Part shown: in pieces, positions 59,835 through 64,000 of the stretch
Layout of the letters: each line of letters starts with the position of its first letter
Numbering within the stretch: position 1 is the first letter of the stretch
DNA from: Halopseudomonas xinjiangensis
GTDB lineage: Bacteria; Pseudomonadota; Gammaproteobacteria; Pseudomonadales; Pseudomonadaceae
Direction: 5' to 3'
Length of the DNA: 64,000 bases
Assembly (NCBI GenBank): GCA_011050525.1
Contig: DRFO01000013.1
Coordinates: 20,602-84,601 of the forward strand
Notes under the pieces: generated by a model
What the model was told of the DNA's origin: nothing
Databases searched by the model: none
The model's input: the letters and a program-made list of their open reading frames with translations, nothing else
Translations under genes and position numbers: made by a program

Positions 59835-60266
59835 TCAAACGTCCTCTGTCAGATAGGCTTCAAGGGTGATCTCCGCCTTGAGCAACTTGGAGATCGGACA
59901 ACCCAGCTTGGCCTTTTCGGCGATATCATTGAACTGGTCTTTGCCCAGCCCCGGGACGTGGGCCTGCAGGTCAAGATGCACAGCGGTCACCGCAAAGCCA
60001 TCGCTCAGCTTTTCCAGTGATACTTCAGCTTTCGTCGCGATGCTGGTAGCCGTAAAGCCCGCTTCGCCCAGAAGCATGGAAAACGCCATGGAAAAGCAGC
60101 CCGCATGAGCCGCACCAATTAATTCTTCCGGATTGGTGCCAGGCCCATCTTCAAACCGAGTATTGAACCCATAAGGGCTGTGGTCCAGCACGCCGCTTTC
60201 CGTGGAGATGGTGCCATTTCCTTCCTTGAGATTGCCTTCCCAATGCGCTGATGCTGACTTTTTCAT
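59835..60266 (-). CDS. OsmC family peroxiredoxin
   Basis: This is a 143-residue OsmC-type thiol peroxidase. The two redox cysteines are C57 (AHAGCFSMA) and C123 (KLGCPISK), both in typical context. It reduces organic hydroperoxides. It lies near oxyR, which suggests oxidative-stress control, but no OxyR site was identified. It converges on ridA. Confidence 0.93.
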   Translation of the reverse strand: MKKSASAHWEGNLKEGNGTISTESGVLDHSPYGFNTRFEDGPGTNPEELIGAAHAGCFSMAFSMLLGEAGFTATSIATKAEVSLEKLSDGFAVTAVHLDLQAHVPGLGKDQFNDIAEKAKLGCPISKLLKAEITLEAYLTEDV

Positions 60267-60361
60267 GGTCGATTCCCCTTTTGGATTGTTCGTTGTCTGA
60301 AGCAGATAGCTGCCCCGGATGGGGCCGCAGTCTTACTGGGACAACGGGAATTGACTATCGG

Positions 60362-61213
60362 TCAACCCCGATTCGCTTCAAGCATCTCGCCATAGCCTTC
60401 CCGATAGCTGGGATATTGCGGTGCCCAACCGCTTTCCCGAGCCAGCTCGTTGCTGCAGCGCTTGCTTCCGACTCTGCCGCTGGTCGGACCGTCGTCCAGT
60501 AAAGCCACTCCCAGTCGGGCAGCCATCCAGCTGGTTACCTCGTGCATGCTGGCGGGCTCGTCATCCACTCCCAGGTAACAGGGCGCAAGTAGTTCATCCT
60601 GCTCCGCCAGCGTCAGCAGATGCTCCAACAACCCTGCCGCGTCGTCCCGATGGATGCGATTGGTGAACTGCGGCGGTTCTGCGGGGACGTACAGACCACT
60701 TCGCACTTGCTCGATAAGCCGATTCCGTCCTGGCCCGTAAATACCTGCCAGCCGAACGACCGAGGCAGGAAAGCCACCGCGCAACGCTACATCCTCGGCC
60801 GCGATCAAGGCTCTGGACGTATCCGAATCGGCCAGCGCAGGACTGTTTTCGGTCACCCATTCACCTTCTGTCTGAGCATAGACGCCAGTGCTGGAGACCT
60901 GAAGGAAAAACTGAAGCGTCTGGCGACTGTCCCGCACCCAGCCCAGGAGGTGTTGCAGACCCTCGACATACAGGCGCTGATACAGATCCGCATCACGCTT
61001 GCCAGCTGCAGGGCAGTAGACCACGTAGTCCACTTTGGCCGGCCAGTCAGCCGGCTTGTCTGCACAGGTAAGATCGGCTGCGATAGGTTCGATACCATCA
61101 GGCAGGGCGGTCGCGTTGCGCCGTAATCCGTAGACCTTCCATCCGCGTCGCTGCAGCCGTTCGGCCAACGCGCTGCCCACATCTCCACATCCTGCTATCA
61201 CTACCCGTTTCAT
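60362..61213 (-). CDS. NAD-dependent epimerase/SDR-like oxidoreductase (YeeZ type)
   Basis: This is a 283-residue extended-SDR-like protein. The N-terminal Rossmann motif VVIAGCGDVGSALAERLQRRG is intact in form but carries GCGDVG rather than GGAGFIG, as in YeeZ proteins. SSTGVYAQTEGEWVTEN is the Ser/Tyr region (SSTGVY). The substrate is unknown. It diverges from oxyR, with 71 bp between the start codons. Confidence 0.83.
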   Translation of the reverse strand: MKRVVIAGCGDVGSALAERLQRRGWKVYGLRRNATALPDGIEPIAADLTCADKPADWPAKVDYVVYCPAAGKRDADLYQRLYVEGLQHLLGWVRDSRQTLQFFLQVSSTGVYAQTEGEWVTENSPALADSDTSRALIAAEDVALRGGFPASVVRLAGIYGPGRNRLIEQVRSGLYVPAEPPQFTNRIHRDDAAGLLEHLLTLAEQDELLAPCYLGVDDEPASMHEVTSWMAARLGVALLDDGPTSGRVGSKRCSNELARESGWAPQYPSYREGYGEMLEANRG

Positions 61214-61284
61214 TCTGATTGTTTTCCTCTATCGATCAACCCGCTATGCTTAGCTCGATTAAACATCGAGATGCAGTATACGCC

Positions 61285-62208
61285 ATGACTTTGACTGAAT
61301 TGCGCTACATCGTGACCCTTGCCCAGGAACAGCACTTTGGCCACGCGGCCGAGCGCTGCCACGTATCCCAGCCTACATTGAGCGTCGGGGTCAAGAAGCT
61401 CGAGGATGAGCTGGGCATCATGATTTTCGAACGTAGCAAAAGCGCAGTACGAGTCACTCCGATAGGCCAGCGCATCGTTGCTCAGGCGCAGAAGGTGTTG
61501 GAGGAAGCCCTGGCCATACGCGAGCTTGCGACGTCCGGCAAAAACCAGCTATCGACTCCGCTCAAGGTGGGCGCGATCTATACCATCGGACCCTATCTGT
61601 TCCCCCATCTGGTTCCCCAGCTGCACCGCGTTGCGCCAGAAATGCCATTGTATATAGAAGAGAACTTTACTCACGTGCTGCGTGACAAGCTACGCAACGG
61701 CGAGCTGGATGCCATCATCGTGGCCCTGCCGTTTCAGGAGCCGGATGTCCTGACCAAACCCTTGTACGATGAGCCTTTCAGCCTCCTGGTACCGGCCAAC
61801 CATCCCTGGGCAACCCGCGACAAGGTCGACCTGAGCGAGCTGGATGACGAAAAGTTGATGCTGCTGGGTGAAGGGCATTGTTTCCGCGACCAGGTGCTGG
61901 AAGCCTGTCCGACCATACGCAAGGGCGAGGAGCAGCATAAACACACCACGGTGGAATCCAGCTCCCTGGAAACCATACGCCACATGGTCGCCTCCGGCAT
62001 CGGCATGACGGTACTGCCGATGTCAGCCGCCGACGACCGCTATTACAGCTCCGATCTGCTGGTTACCAAAACCTTTACCGCGCCCGCTCCCTATCGCACG
62101 GTGGCCGTTGCCTGGCGTGCCAGTTTTCCACGTCCCAAGGCGGTGGAACTACTCAGCGATTCGATCCGGCTGTGTTCGGTTACGCCGCCACCCAAAGCCC
62201 GCCAGTAA
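61285..62208 (+). CDS. oxyR: hydrogen peroxide-sensing LysR-type regulator OxyR
   Basis: This is a 307-residue LysR-family regulator. The N-terminal helix-turn-helix (MTLTELRYIVTLAQEQHFGHAAERCHVSQP, residues 1-30) and both redox cysteines at the exact OxyR positions C199 and C208 (GEGHCFRDQVLEAC) identify it. An internal disulfide activates transcription of katA/ahp-type genes. The start is the conserved MTLTELRY; a longer frame begins in the divergent promoter region. It sits 3 bp before recG, as in Pseudomonas. Confidence 0.96.
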   Translation: MTLTELRYIVTLAQEQHFGHAAERCHVSQPTLSVGVKKLEDELGIMIFERSKSAVRVTPIGQRIVAQAQKVLEEALAIRELATSGKNQLSTPLKVGAIYTIGPYLFPHLVPQLHRVAPEMPLYIEENFTHVLRDKLRNGELDAIIVALPFQEPDVLTKPLYDEPFSLLVPANHPWATRDKVDLSELDDEKLMLLGEGHCFRDQVLEACPTIRKGEEQHKHTTVESSSLETIRHMVASGIGMTVLPMSAADDRYYSSDLLVTKTFTAPAPYRTVAVAWRASFPRPKAVELLSDSIRLCSVTPPPKARQ

Positions 62209-62211
62209 GCC

Positions 62212-64000
62212 ATGCCAGCCGGGCCGGAACATACACCACTGACGGTGCTCAAGGGCATCGGCCCGGCATTGGCAGAAAAACTCGCGCGCCTGGGCCTCAA
62301 CAGCGTTCAGGACATTCTGTTTCACCTGCCGATTCGCTATCAGGACCGCACGCGCATCACGCCCATTGGTGCCTTGCGGCCAGGGATGGATGCGGTGATC
62401 GAGGGCACGGTGATGGGCGCCGACGTCGCCATGGGGCGGCGCAAGAGCCTGTTGTGCCGCCTGCAGGACGGCAGCGGAACGATCAGCCTGCGCTTCTATT
62501 ATTTCTCCGGCGCTCTCAAGGGCAGCCTTCAACGCGGTAGCCGCTGGCGCTGTTACGGTGAAGTGCGGCCTGGCGCTTCTGGCCTGGAGATTTATCACCC
62601 CGAACTGATAAGTCTCGACAACGTTCAGGCCGCCCCGGTCGCGCAAACGCTGACGCCCATCTATCCCGCTACCGAAGGGTTATCCCAGCAGCGACTGCGC
62701 AGCCTGACCGACGCGGCCCTGGAGTGGCTGGACCAGGGACATCGTCTGGTGGACCTGCTGCCAGCGGAATTTGCCGCGCAGTACGATCTGGCCCCGCTGA
62801 GAGCGGCGATACATATCCTGCACCGCCCGCCGCCGGATGAAGATCTCCAGGCCCTGGAGGAAGGGCATCACTGGGCACAGCATCGGCTGGCTTTTGAAGA
62901 ACTGCTGGCTCACCAGCTCACCATGTTGCGCCTGCGGGCTCAGATGCGGTCGCGCCAGGCTCCGGTAATGAACGTAAAGGGCGAACTTGCCGAAACCTAT
63001 TTGAAGCATCTGGGATTTCCTCTCACCGGCGCCCAGAGACGCGTCGCCGCTGAAATTGCCCTGGATTTACAGCACGCGCAGCCTATGCTGCGTTTGGTAC
63101 AGGGCGACGTTGGAGCAGGCAAAACGGTAGTCGCTGCGCTTGCCGCACTACAGGCGCTCGAGGCTGGCTGGCAGGTGGCGCTAATGGCGCCTACTGAGAT
63201 TCTGGCAGAGCAGCACTTTCTCAACTTCCAGCGCTGGTTCTCGGTACTGGGCATTTCGGTGGCCTGGATGGCTGGAAAGCTCAAGGGCAAGGCACGAGCC
63301 AACCAACTGCAGCTGATTGCCACGGGCGATGCTGCCATGGTGGTCGGAACCCATGCGCTGTTTCAGGAAGAAGTACGCTTTCACAATCTGGCCCTGGCGA
63401 TCATCGACGAACAGCACCGTTTCGGAGTCCAGCAACGTCTGGCGTTACGCGACAAGGGCGCGGCAGGACAGTTCTCGCCCCATCAACTGATCATGACGGC
63501 CACGCCCATCCCGCGAACGCTAGCGATGAGCGCCTATGCCGATCTCGACACCTCAGTGCTCGACGAACTGCCGCCGGGCAGAACACCGATCAACACAGTG
63601 CTGATAGCCGATAACCGACGCGACGAGGTAATCGAACGGGTGCGCGCTGGCTGTGCCGAGGGCCGTCAGGCCTATTGGGTATGCACCCTGATCGAGGAGT
63701 CGGAACAGCTCCAGGCGCAGGCCGCCGAAGGCACTTGGCAATCACTGCATGAAAGCCTGCCGGAGCTCTCGATCGGACTGATACATGGGCGCATGAAGGC
63801 GTCTGAAAAAGCCGATATCATGGCGTCTTTCAAGACCGGCGATCTACATCTGCTCGTGGCCACCACGGTGATCGAGGTAGGCGTGGACGTTCCGAACGCC
63901 AGCCTGATGATTATCGAAAACCCCGAGCGTTTGGGCCTGGCGCAGCTGCACCAGTTGCGTGGGCGGGTGGGCCGGGGTAGCACGGCCAGTCATTGTGTCC
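62212..64000 (+). CDS. recG: ATP-dependent DNA helicase RecG (3' end outside window)
   Basis: The frame is open to the window edge, giving 596 of the usual ~690 residues. The N-terminal wedge/OB domain (about 1-170) contains LKGIGPALAEKLARLG and LFHLPIRYQDRT. The SF2 helicase core has Walker A VQGDVGAGKTVVA, motif II IDEQHRFG, motif III MTATPIPRTLA and motif VI QLRGRVGRG. It remodels stalled forks and Holliday junctions. It follows oxyR by 3 bp. Only the last ~95 residues are missing. Confidence 0.97.
   Translation, partial: MPAGPEHTPLTVLKGIGPALAEKLARLGLNSVQDILFHLPIRYQDRTRITPIGALRPGMDAVIEGTVMGADVAMGRRKSLLCRLQDGSGTISLRFYYFSGALKGSLQRGSRWRCYGEVRPGASGLEIYHPELISLDNVQAAPVAQTLTPIYPATEGLSQQRLRSLTDAALEWLDQGHRLVDLLPAEFAAQYDLAPLRAAIHILHRPPPDEDLQALEEGHHWAQHRLAFEELLAHQLTMLRLRAQMRSRQAPVMNVKGELAETYLKHLGFPLTGAQRRVAAEIALDLQHAQPMLRLVQGDVGAGKTVVAALAALQALEAGWQVALMAPTEILAEQHFLNFQRWFSVLGISVAWMAGKLKGKARANQLQLIATGDAAMVVGTHALFQEEVRFHNLALAIIDEQHRFGVQQRLALRDKGAAGQFSPHQLIMTATPIPRTLAMSAYADLDTSVLDELPPGRTPINTVLIADNRRDEVIERVRAGCAEGRQAYWVCTLIEESEQLQAQAAEGTWQSLHESLPELSIGLIHGRMKASEKADIMASFKTGDLHLLVATTVIEVGVDVPNASLMIIENPERLGLAQLHQLRGRVGRGSTASHCV

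Overview
The window looks like a gammaproteobacterial chromosome of the Pseudomonas group. The runs rpmG-rpmB-radC-coaBC-dut-algC-argB, pyrE-crc-rph-yicC and gmk-rpoZ-spoT-ridA-oxyR-recG match Pseudomonas gene order, and both Crc and the long membrane-anchored AlgC are Pseudomonas hallmarks. An aerobic, possibly marine or hydrocarbon-associated lineage such as Halopseudomonas would fit. That genus call is inference.

Layout. (1) 1-12.96 kb: acyl-CoA catabolism. It holds a 3-hydroxyacyl-CoA dehydrogenase (cut by the window edge), a thiolase, a small membrane protein, a PEBP protein, a crotonase/acyl-CoA ligase pair on the minus strand, an IclR regulator, a hydratase/dehydrogenase fusion, two paired acyl-CoA dehydrogenases resembling PimC/PimD, and etfBA. 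Three 15-bp palindromes flank the IclR gene and are probable operators. A 144-bp tandem repeat lies at 2636-3045. (2) 13.0-19.9 kb: cyclase-family hydrolase, uppP, a three-gene 2-oxo acid dehydrogenase operon (E1a-E1b-E2), a retropepsin-like protein and a fasciclin protein. (3) 20.08-33.2 kb: a complete type I-F CRISPR-Cas locus on the minus strand, with cas1, cas2-3, csy1-4 and a 77-repeat array. In the cas3-csy1 gap, on the plus strand, sits a degenerate two-repeat mini-array. Its spacer matches 17 bp beside the presumed csy1 promoter and the match carries the I-F CC PAM. This is a CreR-like Cas-regulating RNA and the most interesting element here. (4) 33.4-38.1 kb: fatty-acid desaturase, REP-derived tandem repeats, a PQQ-type sugar dehydrogenase lipoprotein and an M23 peptidase. 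(5) 38.3-49.7 kb: conserved housekeeping genes. (6) 49.7-53.4 kb: a self-contained ECF sigma/anti-sigma module. The sigma gene, a divergent subtilisin-like protease and a low-complexity secreted protein share the same ECF promoter signature (GGAAT-N16/17-CGTT). (7) 53.5-64 kb: DUF2254 protein, MFS exporter, then gmk-rpoZ-spoT-ridA, OsmC, an epimerase-like oxidoreductase, oxyR, and recG (cut by the right edge).

How the parts work together. The IclR regulator probably controls a beta-oxidation branch (perhaps for dicarboxylates) that feeds electrons to EtfAB. The CRISPR locus appears to regulate itself: the mini-array RNA would lead the Csy complex back to its own promoter region, so effector level could follow crRNA supply and respond to anti-CRISPR proteins. 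The ECF module would couple an envelope signal to secretion of a protease and an Ala/Ser-rich protein.

No tRNA, rRNA, insertion sequence or prophage gene was recognised. Coordinates and motifs were read by eye. No database search was run.
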